From Candidatus Saccharimonadota bacterium (GTDB lineage: Bacteria; Patescibacteriota; Saccharimonadia; Saccharimonadales; UBA4665), in contig PKXF01000008.1 of NCBI GenBank assembly GCA_003133385.1, forward strand, positions 31,270 to 95,269: a DNA stretch of 64,000 nt. Reading direction: 5' to 3'. Below the pieces are notes generated by a model. It was not told the origin of the DNA. It made no database searches and saw nothing but the letters and a program-made list of their open reading frames with translations. Numbering within the stretch: position 1 is the stretch's first letter; the number at the start of each line of letters is the position of its first letter. The translations under genes and the position numbers were made by a program. Below are positions 26,848 to 35,409 of this stretch, piece by piece.

Positions 26848-27317
26848 CTGGCTTCTGGTTCTTTTTTAAGTACGATATGCCGTTCCCGCCCCTCACCGTC
26901 TGATTCACTTGTCAGGCCGTACTCAGCAGCAAGCTGGTGTACCACGCGGCGGTCAGCTGCATTCATAGGATCCAAATTCATCGGCTCGCCCGAATCACGC
27001 ACTTGTTTAACCCAGTCCTCGGCCTTATCCCGCAGGCGGTCAGCCCGCTGCTTTTTATACTCAGCAATGTCAACATTAACCCTGCTATGAACATAGTTAT
27101 TGTTTTTTAAGGCCGTGCTGGTTAGATACTGGAGCGAACGCATGTTCTCGCCCCGCTGGCCAATCAAAAAACCGTTCAGATGTGTACTGGGAACGTTAAG
27201 TTGTATAACCTCGTCATCACTGGTCGCATACACATCCGTATTCAAACCAAAAAAGGACAGTAAGTCCTCAAGATATTTTTTGGCATAAACAATTGCTTCT
27301 TCCAGTGACTCATTCAT
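26844..27317 (-). CDS. jag: Jag/KhpB RNA-binding protein (KH plus R3H)
   Basis: 157 residues. A KH domain with GFLIGQRGENMRSLQYL (G-x-x-G loop near residue 53) is followed by an R3H domain with LDPMNAADRRVVHQL near residue 121. The N-terminal Jag_N domain of larger Firmicute proteins is absent. Family members bind RNA and influence cell-wall synthesis together with KhpA. It overlaps the yidC stop (ATGA), the usual gene order rpmH-rnpA-yidC-jag. Confidence 0.93.
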   Translation of the reverse strand: MNESLEEAIVYAKKYLEDLLSFFGLNTDVYATSDDEVIQLNVPSTHLNGFLIGQRGENMRSLQYLTSTALKNNNYVHSRVNVDIAEYKKQRADRLRDKAEDWVKQVRDSGEPMNLDPMNAADRRVVHQLAAEYGLTSESDGEGRERHIVLKKEPEAS

Positions 27318-28264
27318 CGCTTTCTCCGTTTCTTAGAGTGCTTTTTGCTTTTGGAGGAAGCGTCTTTTTTGTTAGTCTTTGAAGGTTTATCAATAATTTC
27401 TGCTTCGGGTATATTAGCAACGTCTTTAGTGGGCTTATCGGCGATAGCTTCCATTTCAGTTTCATCTTCCCGTAGCACAATACTCTGCTGGATAAAGGCC
27501 ACGATACCTCCGACTAGCCAGTAAAGGCTCAGGGCCGAGGCTATACTGACCGTAAAGATAAAGATCATGACTGGCAGCAAGTATCGGGTACTCTGGCCGA
27601 CGGCAGCATTAACTTCTGATTGGTCAGCTTGCTTCCCACTGCCGGCATCACGCAGTATAGACCGCAAGCCACGATGTTCTTTGGAGGTTGGCAGTAGTTG
27701 CTTGCTTTGATAGAACTGGGCCACGGCGCTGCCGAAAACTATTAACATGGCTGGCCAATATACTCCGTGCCCGCCTTTATTTAGTGCGGCCCGTCCGAGG
27801 TTAACAACACCAAACAGGGTGTCATCAAATTTATGAATATTATGCGACAGCTCTTTCATCCAGCTTAGATGCTGGAGGGTTGGGTAGGCAAAAGTCACTA
27901 TTGCGTGCGGGTCAACAATGATACGACGTAAACCACTGTAGAGACCAATAAGAATAATAAGCTGTAATATGAGGGTCGGAAACGTAGCAAACGGATTGAT
28001 GCCGCGCTCTTTGTACAGTTCCATTAGCATTTTCGATTCTTTGGTACGATCGCCTTTGGCGGCTTGCTTCACCTTCTTAATCTCCGGCTGAAGTTTGCGC
28101 ATGGCTTTGGCTTGGTGCAACTGCTTCTTAAGCATTGGCCATAGCAGCAGACGAATCACTACGGTGAACAAAATGAGCGCCAGGCCAAAATTATGGCCAG
28201 GCAGCAGGGCATAGATCAAAACCAGCAGGTTAAATATCGGCTGAACAATAAACGTCGTAAACAT
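27314..28264 (-). CDS. yidC: YidC/OxaA membrane protein insertase
   Basis: 316 residues; inserts and folds inner-membrane proteins, alone or with Sec. It is the short form without the large periplasmic P1 domain of Gram-negative YidC. Five hydrophobic segments are seen; between the first two is the cytoplasmic loop LKKQLHQAKAMRKLQPEIKK (residues 45-64) and ERGINPFATFPTLILQL. The C-terminal tail (about 280-316) is strongly Lys-rich (SKSKKHSKKRRKR), a ribosome-binding feature. It has an AGGAGT site 7 nt before ATG, unlike the leaderless genes. Confidence 0.95.
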   Translation of the reverse strand: MFTTFIVQPIFNLLVLIYALLPGHNFGLALILFTVVIRLLLWPMLKKQLHQAKAMRKLQPEIKKVKQAAKGDRTKESKMLMELYKERGINPFATFPTLILQLIILIGLYSGLRRIIVDPHAIVTFAYPTLQHLSWMKELSHNIHKFDDTLFGVVNLGRAALNKGGHGVYWPAMLIVFGSAVAQFYQSKQLLPTSKEHRGLRSILRDAGSGKQADQSEVNAAVGQSTRYLLPVMIFIFTVSIASALSLYWLVGGIVAFIQQSIVLREDETEMEAIADKPTKDVANIPEAEIIDKPSKTNKKDASSKSKKHSKKRRKR

Positions 28265-28298
28265 AGTTGACTCCTACTATATCATGTTTGACCGATGT

Positions 28299-28655
28299 TT
28301 AGACGCTCTTTTTGACTTGCAGACTAGCTTTAGTTAGCAATTCACTAAGTAACGAGTTTAGCTGTTCGGCTCCAAGTGTTGCTACTTGGTCACTAAAAAC
28401 CGTGAAGATAAGGTCTGTAGCCAGTGGTACAGTCTCGGACTGGCGCATCCATTCGTAGACGCGACGCCTTATACGGTTGCGCACTACGGCCGACTTATGT
28501 ACTTTACGGCTTACCACAACTGCAACGCGGTAAGGCTTCCCGGCAGGCCGTGAGCCGTAGCGTAGACTGATAAGCGAACCGCGCACGGTCTGCCCGTGGC
28601 TGTACGTGCGACGTAAGCTGCCATAACCATGGAAGCGGTGCGAACGTTTAAGCAT
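28299..28655 (-). CDS. rnpA: Ribonuclease P protein component
   Basis: 118 residues, basic. The signature region RVAVVVSRKVHKSAVVRNRIRRRVYEWMR (residues 43-71) contains the conserved RNR core that binds the RNase P RNA for tRNA 5' processing. The N terminus MLKRSHRFHGYGSLRRTYSHG is typical. It lies 7 nt after rpmH with an AAGGA site. Confidence 0.95.
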   Translation of the reverse strand: MLKRSHRFHGYGSLRRTYSHGQTVRGSLISLRYGSRPAGKPYRVAVVVSRKVHKSAVVRNRIRRRVYEWMRQSETVPLATDLIFTVFSDQVATLGAEQLNSLLSELLTKASLQVKKSV

Positions 28656-28662
28656 GCGTTCC

Positions 28663-28800
28663 TTAGGCTGAGAGTTTAGCTCTGCCTTTAATACGGCGTC
28701 TCTTTAAGACATTGCGTCCGGCTTTATTGGCCATACGTTTCATGAATCCATGTTCACGTGCTCTTGAGCGCTTTTTTGGTTGGTGGGTTCCCTTTGGCAT
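28663..28800 (-). CDS. rpmH: 50S ribosomal protein L34
   Basis: 45 residues, highly basic: starts [19 protein letters not shown] and continues with the diagnostic [17 protein letters not shown] and KGRAKLSA. The N terminus is slightly longer and differs from the usual MKRT-QPS start. It is too short for many ORF callers. It is the first gene of the rpmH-rnpA-yidC-jag unit and sits 8 nt behind a strong promoter with no ribosome site. Confidence 0.95.
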   Translation of the reverse strand: MPKGTHQPKKRSRAREHGFMKRMANKAGRNVLKRRRIKGRAKLSA

Positions 28801-28808
28801 ATCTGATG

Positions 28809-28837
28809 ACTATATCTGTTCTGGGGTGAATTGTAAA
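28809..28837 (-). promoter_or_regulatory. Strong sigma-70-type promoter of rpmH, leaderless
   Basis: On the minus strand TTTACA (28837-28832), an exact 17-nt spacer, then TATAGT (28814-28809). The ATG of rpmH starts 9 nt further (8 nt gap). This is the clearest leaderless promoter in the window because both hexamers match. Confidence 0.75.
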
Positions 28838-28860
28838 GAGATAACCCTGAGTAATAACTA

Positions 28861-30117
28861 TTATATCTGTGCTTCTAACTGCAGCATTTCTTCTAGCGTC
28901 TGGCGTCGGGCAATTTCAACCAGTGATCCATCGATTTTTTTCACGACCTCTGGGCTACGAGGAAATGAGTTGTAGTTTATCGCGCTCATCGCGGCACAAT
29001 ACGCACCTACACCTTCAATAACAAGAACATCGCCCCTGCTAGCCTTTTTTAGTAGCCGTGTCTTTAACATATCTGGTTGATCTGGATCCGGCGTGAGAAT
29101 ATCTCCTGACTCGCAGCAATGCCCGGCTACTATATACTGCTCATCCTCAGATCCATCCGTAACAACTACCAGGGGATGTTGCGCCCCATATAAGGTAGGC
29201 CGTAATATTTCTGTCATGCCGCTGTCAATTTTTAAGAAAGTGTAGCCGTCATACCCGGTATCGACAATGTCATGGATAGTGGTTATAAGTGACCCGGCAT
29301 TGGCTATTAAGAAAGTGCCTGGCTCAATCTCTAGTCGTATTTTACGGCCAGTTTCATCATAAAACGTCTGCAAGGCGTCTGCGACTACGCTACTTATTTC
29401 GCTTAATTTAGTTTGCGCTTCACCCTGTGTGAGAGCAGCTTTGAAACCGCCGCCAAGATTGAGTATTGTAACGTTGGGTAAAGTCCGAACTTGTTCTAGG
29501 CTAATCTTTGCTGCGTTCATCCAAACGGCCGGGTCGCTGCCCGAACCAATATGAGTATGGAGCCGATTTATATTAAGTTTATGCTCTGTAGCGATATCAT
29601 TAAGCTCGTCAATATATTCATGCCAGATGCCAAAACTAGACGCCGAGCCACCAACATTTGTTTTCTTGGAATGGCCAGAACCTAAGCCAGGATTAATGCG
29701 AATACTAACGTTGGTACCAGGAAATTTAGCGCCGTATTCTTGTAGTTGATGCAGGGAACAGGCGTTAAACTGCACTCCTTTTTCTACAAGCTCGACTAAA
29801 TTTTTGGGCAGTTCCTGGCCAGTAATTAGAATGTCTTTAGGGTCTATGCCCGCCCTAAGCGCTCGGTCTGCTTCCCATCCGGAACCTGCATCAATAGCTA
29901 CACCCATACTGCTAAACATGCGCAAGATATTACTGTTAGGATTCGCTTTCATGGCATAACGAACCGTCAATCCGAAGGGAGCGCTGAAGGCTAATGCTTG
30001 TTGTACTTGTTGTTGCATTATTGCTTCGTCATACACAAAAACGGAAGTACCCCATTGTCCTATAACACCTTTAACGTCTTCGGTGTTAAGAAATCTTAAT
30101 TGTTCTAGATGGCTCAT
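28861..30117 (-). CDS. PLP-dependent decarboxylase, diaminopimelate/ornithine decarboxylase family
   Basis: 418 residues from the ATG at 30117. Group IV (alanine-racemase fold) decarboxylase: PLP lysine in YAMKAN (Lys57), HIGSGS at 189-194, LGGGF at 221-225, and the substrate-site CESGD at 335-339 with GAYCAAMSA after it. These resemble LysA, which makes lysine from meso-diaminopimelate. However, the nearly universal EPGR motif reads EPGT (265-268), so substrate specificity may be altered. No other lysine-pathway gene is in the window. It follows the CHAP gene of T4SS cluster A by 46 nt on the same strand. A longer ORF start at 30231 would overlap CHAP and is unlikely. Confidence 0.75.
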   Translation of the reverse strand: MSHLEQLRFLNTEDVKGVIGQWGTSVFVYDEAIMQQQVQQALAFSAPFGLTVRYAMKANPNSNILRMFSSMGVAIDAGSGWEADRALRAGIDPKDILITGQELPKNLVELVEKGVQFNACSLHQLQEYGAKFPGTNVSIRINPGLGSGHSKKTNVGGSASSFGIWHEYIDELNDIATEHKLNINRLHTHIGSGSDPAVWMNAAKISLEQVRTLPNVTILNLGGGFKAALTQGEAQTKLSEISSVVADALQTFYDETGRKIRLEIEPGTFLIANAGSLITTIHDIVDTGYDGYTFLKIDSGMTEILRPTLYGAQHPLVVVTDGSEDEQYIVAGHCCESGDILTPDPDQPDMLKTRLLKKASRGDVLVIEGVGAYCAAMSAINYNSFPRSPEVVKKIDGSLVEIARRQTLEEMLQLEAQI

Positions 30118-30163
30118 AACCATATAGTTTGCTGTTTGTTTGCTAAGTTTGCAATCGTGGATC

Positions 30164-30673
30164 TCATTGAGTGTGAATAAAGTTATAGCCAGTTGCGTCC
30201 GCTGCCGACAGTGTTTTGTAATCAACCACATCGAGACCTTGAACGTTCATCTCTGAAATAGTCCAACTGCCATCTGTGGGGTTAACACTTTCAACGAAGG
30301 CCACGTGACCAAGGCCGTTATCTACATTTGGAATTTGCATTATGGCTCCATAGGTTGGTGTATGGTCAATCTGGTAACCATCAGCTTGGGCCCGCACCGC
30401 CCAAGTTGCGGCGTTGCCCCAAGAGTTAGATATTGGCTCACCGATCTGTGACCGGCGCATATCGGCCCACCATGTACAGTTACCCCAGTCGTAATTGTCA
30501 CCCGGATAACTAGCGACATCATAAATAGCACTTGCCTTACTCAATGAATCAGTGTGGGTAAGACTCATCAACGCTATCATTGGCATAGCGAGCAGCAGAA
30601 GCAACACAGTAAGAGAAATACCAAACTCTTTTTTTAGCGATTTGGTGGCTTTCATTAAAAGAAACGGTGTCAT
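30164..30673 (-). CDS. CHAP-domain cell-wall hydrolase, secreted
   Basis: 169 residues; an N-terminal hydrophobic segment at about 19-37 acts as signal or anchor. The CHAP domain follows with the catalytic Cys in WGNCTWWADMRR (near residue 64), His in LGHVAFVE (near 121) and a polar residue in ISEMN. CHAP enzymes cut peptidoglycan as amidases or endopeptidases. It overlaps the VirB4 stop by ATGA, so it is translated with T4SS cluster A and probably opens the wall for the machine or acts on a neighbour cell. Confidence 0.85.
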   Translation of the reverse strand: MTPFLLMKATKSLKKEFGISLTVLLLLLAMPMIALMSLTHTDSLSKASAIYDVASYPGDNYDWGNCTWWADMRRSQIGEPISNSWGNAATWAVRAQADGYQIDHTPTYGAIMQIPNVDNGLGHVAFVESVNPTDGSWTISEMNVQGLDVVDYKTLSAADATGYNFIHTQ

Positions 30674-32400
30674 AGATGATAGACTTCGGCCGGATTGGTG
30701 GTAATGAGGGGGTGTTCTTTGCCTGAGGCTACTACTTTTATAGCCACATGGTTTTGGTCAGCAATAATTAGGGCGTCCCCCTTCTCGCACGTCAGTAAAA
30801 AATTCTGCTCGTATTCGCTGAGGTTAAATTCGGACGCCACGTTTTTGATGGTTGTTGTATCCTGGCGCATCAGAACACGCAGGCTGCTCTGCGAAGCTAT
30901 AGCCCGCCCATAGTCGTTACTCAAGAAATCGTTGGCCTGCTGGGAGATAATGGAAACCCCTAAGTAGTACTTTCGGGCCCGCCGAACAAGACCGGACACA
31001 AAGCGGGCACTTTCCTCATGCTGCAACAGCATCCAGCCTTCGTCTATAACCAGCAAGCGCTTTTGGGGCTTGGCTTTGACCTGATTTTCTACAAAATTAG
31101 AGATAATCAGCATCATGATTTGTCTTAAGCTTTCAGGCAAGTCCTTGATGTCAAAAATAACTAGACGGTTATCCAGTTCAATATTTGTCTGGGTATTAAA
31201 GACGTCAGCCAGTGATCCGGATATATACTTCTCCAGGCGATCACAGAGCTTCATTTGTCCCAAGGTACGCAGTTCTCGGTACAAGTCCTCTAGTAGTGGT
31301 CGCTTAACTTGTTTGTATATCTCAAGAATAGCCTTATCTAAAGCAGCCTTTTCTGTAGCGCTTAGACCTTCGGCCATCAGTGAGATGATTTCAGTAAGAT
31401 CCTGGGTGTGCTGGGCTAGGTCGTCAGGATTATGAAACGTAGTTGCAAGATCAAAAGGATTAATCTTTTGCTTTGACCTGGACGATAGTTTTATATAGCT
31501 GCCTTTGACGGATTCACTTAGCAGCTTATACTCACGCTCCGGGTCTATAACAATAACCTTGGTGCCCTGCATTAGCTGCCGCAGGATTTCAACCTTAGCG
31601 GCGTAGCTTTTCCCGCTGCCGCTTTGGGCAAAAGTAATGCTGTTGGCATTATGGAGAGAGAAACGGTCAAGAATAACCAGTGAGTTGTTCGACTTATTGA
31701 CGCCGTAGAGTATACCGGATTCCTGTACGAGCTCAGAGCTCATAAACGGAAATGTTAAGGCGGCTGTTGAGCTATCGAGATTCCGTTTTTGCGATAGCAC
31801 GTCTTCGCCACGCGGTAAGATAGACTGTAAGGCTTCAAGCTGTTGATAGCTGGCTACTTTAGTGTAGAACATACGGGACGCTAGAGCAGTCTCAAGCAGT
31901 TTAGTTACCTTATTGAGATCTTCTAAAGACCCCGCCCTAACAGCTATGTATATCGAGATTTGAAATAATTTTTCCTGTCCACGTTGAATTTTGTCACGCA
32001 AAGTCATAGCAGACTGCAAAGGATCTGTAATCTCGGGGCCAACGATCTTGCCGTTGCGGATCATAGCCCGTTTTGTTGACTCGAGTTCGGTAATTTTACG
32101 GTGTAGCTTCGGTAAGGCCTGAATGGCATCTACGGTGTGTATATGGTAAGCAACGTCAACATTATGATTAAAGTTAACCAAGTTATTAAGCCAGCCGGAA
32201 GATGCCACAAAGGGGTAGCCTGAAATGAAGAGCGTACGTATGTATTGGTCGTCAATGACTACATAGTTTTTTTGCTCCTCCAGGCCAGAATAAGATATAA
32301 GGTCTATAAAATCCTGCTCACCGTAGCTCAAAATATATTCTTTGGGCTTATCGGTTTTACGACGTCGCACTTTTTCTAGTTGACCAACTAGCCTGTTCAT
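30670..32400 (-). CDS. VirB4/TraC-family T4SS ATPase, cluster A
   Basis: 576 residues. The energising ATPase of T4SS and related machines. Walker A FAQSGSGKSY near residue 256, Walker B LLVIDEGWMLL near 456, and the following SQQANDF segment place it in the VirB4 family. The N-terminal part (about 20-240) corresponds to the CagE/TrbE-VirB middle domain. The first VirB4 portion is encoded separately by the gene upstream, with ATGA overlap. A clear paralogue is at 45674-47611. Confidence 0.9.
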   Translation of the reverse strand: MNRLVGQLEKVRRRKTDKPKEYILSYGEQDFIDLISYSGLEEQKNYVVIDDQYIRTLFISGYPFVASSGWLNNLVNFNHNVDVAYHIHTVDAIQALPKLHRKITELESTKRAMIRNGKIVGPEITDPLQSAMTLRDKIQRGQEKLFQISIYIAVRAGSLEDLNKVTKLLETALASRMFYTKVASYQQLEALQSILPRGEDVLSQKRNLDSSTAALTFPFMSSELVQESGILYGVNKSNNSLVILDRFSLHNANSITFAQSGSGKSYAAKVEILRQLMQGTKVIVIDPEREYKLLSESVKGSYIKLSSRSKQKINPFDLATTFHNPDDLAQHTQDLTEIISLMAEGLSATEKAALDKAILEIYKQVKRPLLEDLYRELRTLGQMKLCDRLEKYISGSLADVFNTQTNIELDNRLVIFDIKDLPESLRQIMMLIISNFVENQVKAKPQKRLLVIDEGWMLLQHEESARFVSGLVRRARKYYLGVSIISQQANDFLSNDYGRAIASQSSLRVLMRQDTTTIKNVASEFNLSEYEQNFLLTCEKGDALIIADQNHVAIKVVASGKEHPLITTNPAEVYHL

Positions 32401-33011
32401 ACATAGGCCTCTTTAAGAAGTTTGAGTGTTTGCTCGGTTATCAGTTGGGTCTTTGCAAGCTTAGGATTATAAAAACTGTAGAAGAAATCTAACAGCTCAA
32501 GAGAAGTAAGTCGGCGAGTCTGCATGCCAAGCCGGGCTAGTCCTTTGCTAATAATATCGGCGTTCAGGGCAAGTTGTTCACGCGCCAGGTCAAAGTCGCC
32601 CGCATCTTTTTCGCTACTCGGTAAGACTACGTAGAAGTGGCGAGAGAGTATCTTATTTTTAGCCACAAGCTTGCTAACAAATTCACTATAGTTGGTGATT
32701 TGTTGCCGATATATATCTTCGGCCTCGTTTTGTAACTTAGATTGAAAGTCTTCGATGTATTTATCTAGATCCATTTCCCGGATGCAAATCAATATCTGTA
32801 CAGGGCAAACAAGTGAATTTAGAACGCTTTGATAGGCCTCAATCAGTGCATCTTGCTCATCTTCACTCCTAAGCTCAAAGTTGACGGATGATGCGTGGAG
32901 TACTAGGCGGTACCGATTACCAGAAAGCGTCATGATTCCGTCTTTTATTTGCTTAATGTTTATCTGCAAACGGCTGGATGCTTTTCTATTCGACTTCTGA
33001 AACACTGGCAT
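32397..33011 (-). CDS. TraC-like/VirB4 N-terminal domain protein, cluster A
   Basis: About 204 residues from the ATG at 33011 (MPVFQKSNRK). No transmembrane segment. It resembles the N-terminal domain of VirB4: DGIMTLSGNRYRLVLHASSVNFEL, SEDEQDALIEAYQSVLNSL, VCPVQILI, and a C-terminal SFYNPKLAKTQ. The cluster B counterpart at 47611-48657 has the same order (GFVIMNDGSYRSVV, PQEQEAVEYAYQGFLNSL, FPVQIFI, SYNPDTATRQ). Its start overlaps the PrgI gene by 26 nt and it is coupled to VirB4. Confidence 0.78.
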   Translation of the reverse strand: MPVFQKSNRKASSRLQINIKQIKDGIMTLSGNRYRLVLHASSVNFELRSEDEQDALIEAYQSVLNSLVCPVQILICIREMDLDKYIEDFQSKLQNEAEDIYRQQITNYSEFVSKLVAKNKILSRHFYVVLPSSEKDAGDFDLAREQLALNADIISKGLARLGMQTRRLTSLELLDFFYSFYNPKLAKTQLITEQTLKLLKEAYV

Positions 33012-33495
33012 ACAGGATACCCTTCTTGCTGGTTGCAAAACTTAAATTGGCCGACGGGTGCGCTAGAATGTGTTCCAGCTTGAAAACATCTTCGTCGGAC
33101 AGCCTTGTTGCATCACGCTGAGTAGCCTGTTTAATATCCGCCTCTGTTTGCACATTGGCTTCCTTAACGGGCAAGCTGTCTTCGCTACGAAAGTGGGCAC
33201 TATTTTTGTCGAAGACATAGTAGCGTGGCCTGGCGTTGTACCTAAGCATCGTTATGGCCCAAGTAAGTAAGATCTTACTCCTGATCCTGAGCGCCAATAG
33301 GCCCGCGGTAAGCGTCACTACGACCATGAGGGCAAGCTTATAGGCATTAAGCTTCAACGTGGCCGGTAGCGCCGCGTACAAGGCAAAGTCGATGAATACA
33401 GGACTTGCGAGTAACCCTACCTGCTGCAGAGTTAGGTTGCCAGCAATTTTGTCTTCAATGGTTGTTATCTGTGCTGGCACGGTTGCTGTTTTCAT
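32986..33495 (-). CDS. PrgI family (VirB3-like) T4SS membrane protein, cluster A
   Basis: 169 residues. The N-terminal motif TVPAQITTIEDKIAGNLTLQQ is followed by two transmembrane helices (about 28-45 and 50-68) and a cytoplasmic region; this is the PrgI/TcpE layout, the inner-membrane partner of VirB4. The C-terminal part has EADIKQATQ, matched by NADIKQAIY in the cluster B copy. It begins on the last base of the TrbL-like gene. Confidence 0.8.
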   Translation of the reverse strand: MKTATVPAQITTIEDKIAGNLTLQQVGLLASPVFIDFALYAALPATLKLNAYKLALMVVVTLTAGLLALRIRSKILLTWAITMLRYNARPRYYVFDKNSAHFRSEDSLPVKEANVQTEADIKQATQRDATRLSDEDVFKLEHILAHPSANLSFATSKKGILYASVSEVE

Positions 33496-34718
33496 CAGAA
33501 CCCTCCCCTGGCACTCGATGCATGGCTGATGCCGTTAACGAACTGTGTGCCGAGCCGGCGAGCGGCTTTTGGTCCAATACTGGCGTAAGTAAGCTGCGTC
33601 ATAACGCCCTGGGTCTTGAGTAGAGCCACAAGTGTAGACAACCCGACAACCAGCGCCATAATCGTATCGGGCGTCTTGTCCGGCCCGCTAGTTATAAGAG
33701 TTGCGAAGATAGAGGCTGCTAGTTCAAGGATGACAACGTGGACAAACAGAACAAAGATCGTTGTTAGGTATGTTTTTGCAGCACTCGAGGCAAAGTCCTT
33801 AAAACTAGGCAGAAGCCAGAGCATGAGTATAAGCGGGGCAAGTATTGCGCCCAGGTAAAGCGTTATCAGCCTACCGACGTAGTAGACAAGCAGTATGACT
33901 GACATGATGACAAAAACAATCATAATTAGCAGTGCGGCAAGGCCAAGCCCGCCGGCTTGGTCAGTAATCAATATAAGCGTCTGCCAAACGGGGGCGGCCC
34001 CAAAACCAGCACGCAACGCGTCAATCATACCATTGCTTAAACCAATAATGGTGTCGATCGCAAATATGGAGCTATTCATCAGAAGAAACGCTAAACCTAG
34101 TTGCGGCAAGACTTGCTTGAGGTTTACTTCACTGAGGCCAAGGCTAGCGGCACTCATAAGATTGAACCCGAGAGCAGCTACTACTAGAACAAACAAGCTG
34201 TCTGCTATAGCTAGTACTGCCAACCACAAGTTGAAGACGCTGGGATTGGCGGCCATAAGTGGTGTGGCGGTGGTGAAATACTGCAGAGCACTTATGAACG
34301 GTGCCGCAACCGACTCAATAATGTTCTTGAGCACCCCAACGATGGCTTTAATTATCAGGTCAACTAGGCTTAAAGAGGTGCTTGCTGGCTTAATAGCATT
34401 GAGCGGGGGAACAGCTTGCGCTGCGCTGCCTCCCGACGAGCCGTAAGCATGTGCCAGTATTGCGGTAAGTGTAGCGGCGGCCAGAACCATTACGAGCCCA
34501 ATGAGGGAATTACGAATCACCTTCTTGGCATGGGCCAATCCATCCGGTTTGCCACTGCTACTCATGTAGTTTATGCCGCCGACTATCAGGAACAAGACAC
34601 AAATAAGCCCGGCTATTGCAATCAATACGCTCATAAGCGGCGTGACTACCGACTGCATGGTCGTAGCCACAGCTGATGTGTTGGCCAAGATCTGTAAGTG
34701 ATGTGAGATGAAAATCAT
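33495..34718 (-). CDS. TrbL/VirB6-like polytopic membrane protein with pilin-like N-terminal module, cluster A
   Basis: About 407 residues with roughly eight transmembrane helices; TrbL/VirB6-type inner-membrane channel component. The first 95 residues repeat the pilin plan seen elsewhere in this window: a helix, GGINYMSSSGKPDGLAHAKK, a second helix. This suggests an ancestral pilin fused to a VirB6 channel. ATG at 34718 lies 7 nt after the pilin stop; a TTG 33 nt earlier would overlap the pilin and is less likely. Confidence 0.78.
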   Translation of the reverse strand: MIFISHHLQILANTSAVATTMQSVVTPLMSVLIAIAGLICVLFLIVGGINYMSSSGKPDGLAHAKKVIRNSLIGLVMVLAAATLTAILAHAYGSSGGSAAQAVPPLNAIKPASTSLSLVDLIIKAIVGVLKNIIESVAAPFISALQYFTTATPLMAANPSVFNLWLAVLAIADSLFVLVVAALGFNLMSAASLGLSEVNLKQVLPQLGLAFLLMNSSIFAIDTIIGLSNGMIDALRAGFGAAPVWQTLILITDQAGGLGLAALLIMIVFVIMSVILLVYYVGRLITLYLGAILAPLILMLWLLPSFKDFASSAAKTYLTTIFVLFVHVVILELAASIFATLITSGPDKTPDTIMALVVGLSTLVALLKTQGVMTQLTYASIGPKAARRLGTQFVNGISHASSARGGF

Positions 34719-34725
34719 AGTAATG

Positions 34726-35067
34726 CTAGTTTCCAAATGCACTAGTGGCAAGGCCGGTTACAATGTTACTAAGGACAAATGCCGCAATAGTAATCGCCAG
34801 CCCTGTGGCCGAGAACATGATAGTCCTTTTTGCACGTTCCAAATGTTCTGGGTTACCAGAACTTGTAATATAGCGAAAGCCGCCAATGACAAAGAAACCC
34901 GTGGCAACGAGGCCGGCTAGGCCCGCAAGTGCCTGAATTACGCTTTGCATAAAACCTTCAACTTGCCCGACGCTACCGCTTGCAGCCAATGCCGAACCAC
35001 TAAATATCCAAGGTCCCCCTACCAATATCACGTACGCTATGGCCTGTAGTTTTTTGCTACTTATCAT
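34726..35067 (-). CDS. VirB2/TrbC-like pilin, cluster A
   Basis: 113 residues: signal peptide ending near ALAA (residue 29), helix 1 at 43-64, the loop GGFRYITSSGNPEHLERAKR, and helix 2 at 87-108. This two-helix plan with a conserved loop is that of conjugative-pilus type subunits. First gene of cluster A. A perfect AAGGAGGT Shine-Dalgarno site 8 nt before the ATG suggests strong translation, in keeping with an abundant pilus subunit. Related to the six pilin genes at 54723-57459. Confidence 0.82.
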   Translation of the reverse strand: MISSKKLQAIAYVILVGGPWIFSGSALAASGSVGQVEGFMQSVIQALAGLAGLVATGFFVIGGFRYITSSGNPEHLERAKRTIMFSATGLAITIAAFVLSNIVTGLATSAFGN

Positions 35068-35075
35068 GAGCTCGC

Positions 35076-35083
35076 ACCTCCTT
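35076..35083 (-). promoter_or_regulatory. Consensus ribosome binding site of the cluster A pilin
   Basis: AAGGAGGT, fully complementary to the usual 16S rRNA tail, 8 nt upstream of the pilin ATG. It stands out because many start codons in this window have no ribosome site at all. Confidence 0.8.
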
Positions 35084-35409
35084 TTGTGTTATCAGGTTTA
35101 GCACGTACCTTGCTTTAATCGCAAAAGCTTTTCTTGGTATTTAATACTTTTTTAACATTCGGCTGCAGCAAAGTATGCTTGCCACATGCCTGCTTCAAGT
35201 AGCGTAGTTTTGACAATGTTTACCCGCTCTTTTATGGCTGCTTTTCCACCAAACAGTAACTTTTATCCACTAACCTGTCAGATGTGTCATTAGGCTGTGT
35301 ATAAATCCACCTCCGTATACTAAAATCTATTTGTTCGGCTCAAAAAAACGCTAGAAGGTCTGAGAAATATGTGGAAAACTCCTGCTCTATCCGCTATAGT
35401 AACAAGCAC
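35084..35409. other. Candidate origin region, left part: DnaA-box-like sites upstream of dnaA
   Basis: A 326-nt stretch with no gene. DnaA-box-like sites: TTTTCCACC at 35242-35250, TTATCCACT at 35263-35271, TTATACACA (perfect TTATNCACA) on the minus strand at 35296-35304, and TTTTCCACA on the minus strand at 35370-35378. The dnaA promoter overlaps the last site, so DnaA could repress its own gene. Runs of A and T occur at 35140-35160. Confidence 0.65.
35395..35400 (+). promoter_or_regulatory. -10 box of dnaA, nearly leaderless
   Basis: TATAGT ends 9 nt before the ATG at 35410; TGGAAA (35372-35377), 17 nt upstream, can serve as a weak -35 and lies inside a DnaA-box-like site. No ribosome site precedes the ATG. 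Confidence 0.55.

Noticed and set aside
30124-30231. Longer N terminus of the decarboxylase
   Set aside because: It would overlap the CHAP gene and adds a Cys/basic stretch absent from the family.
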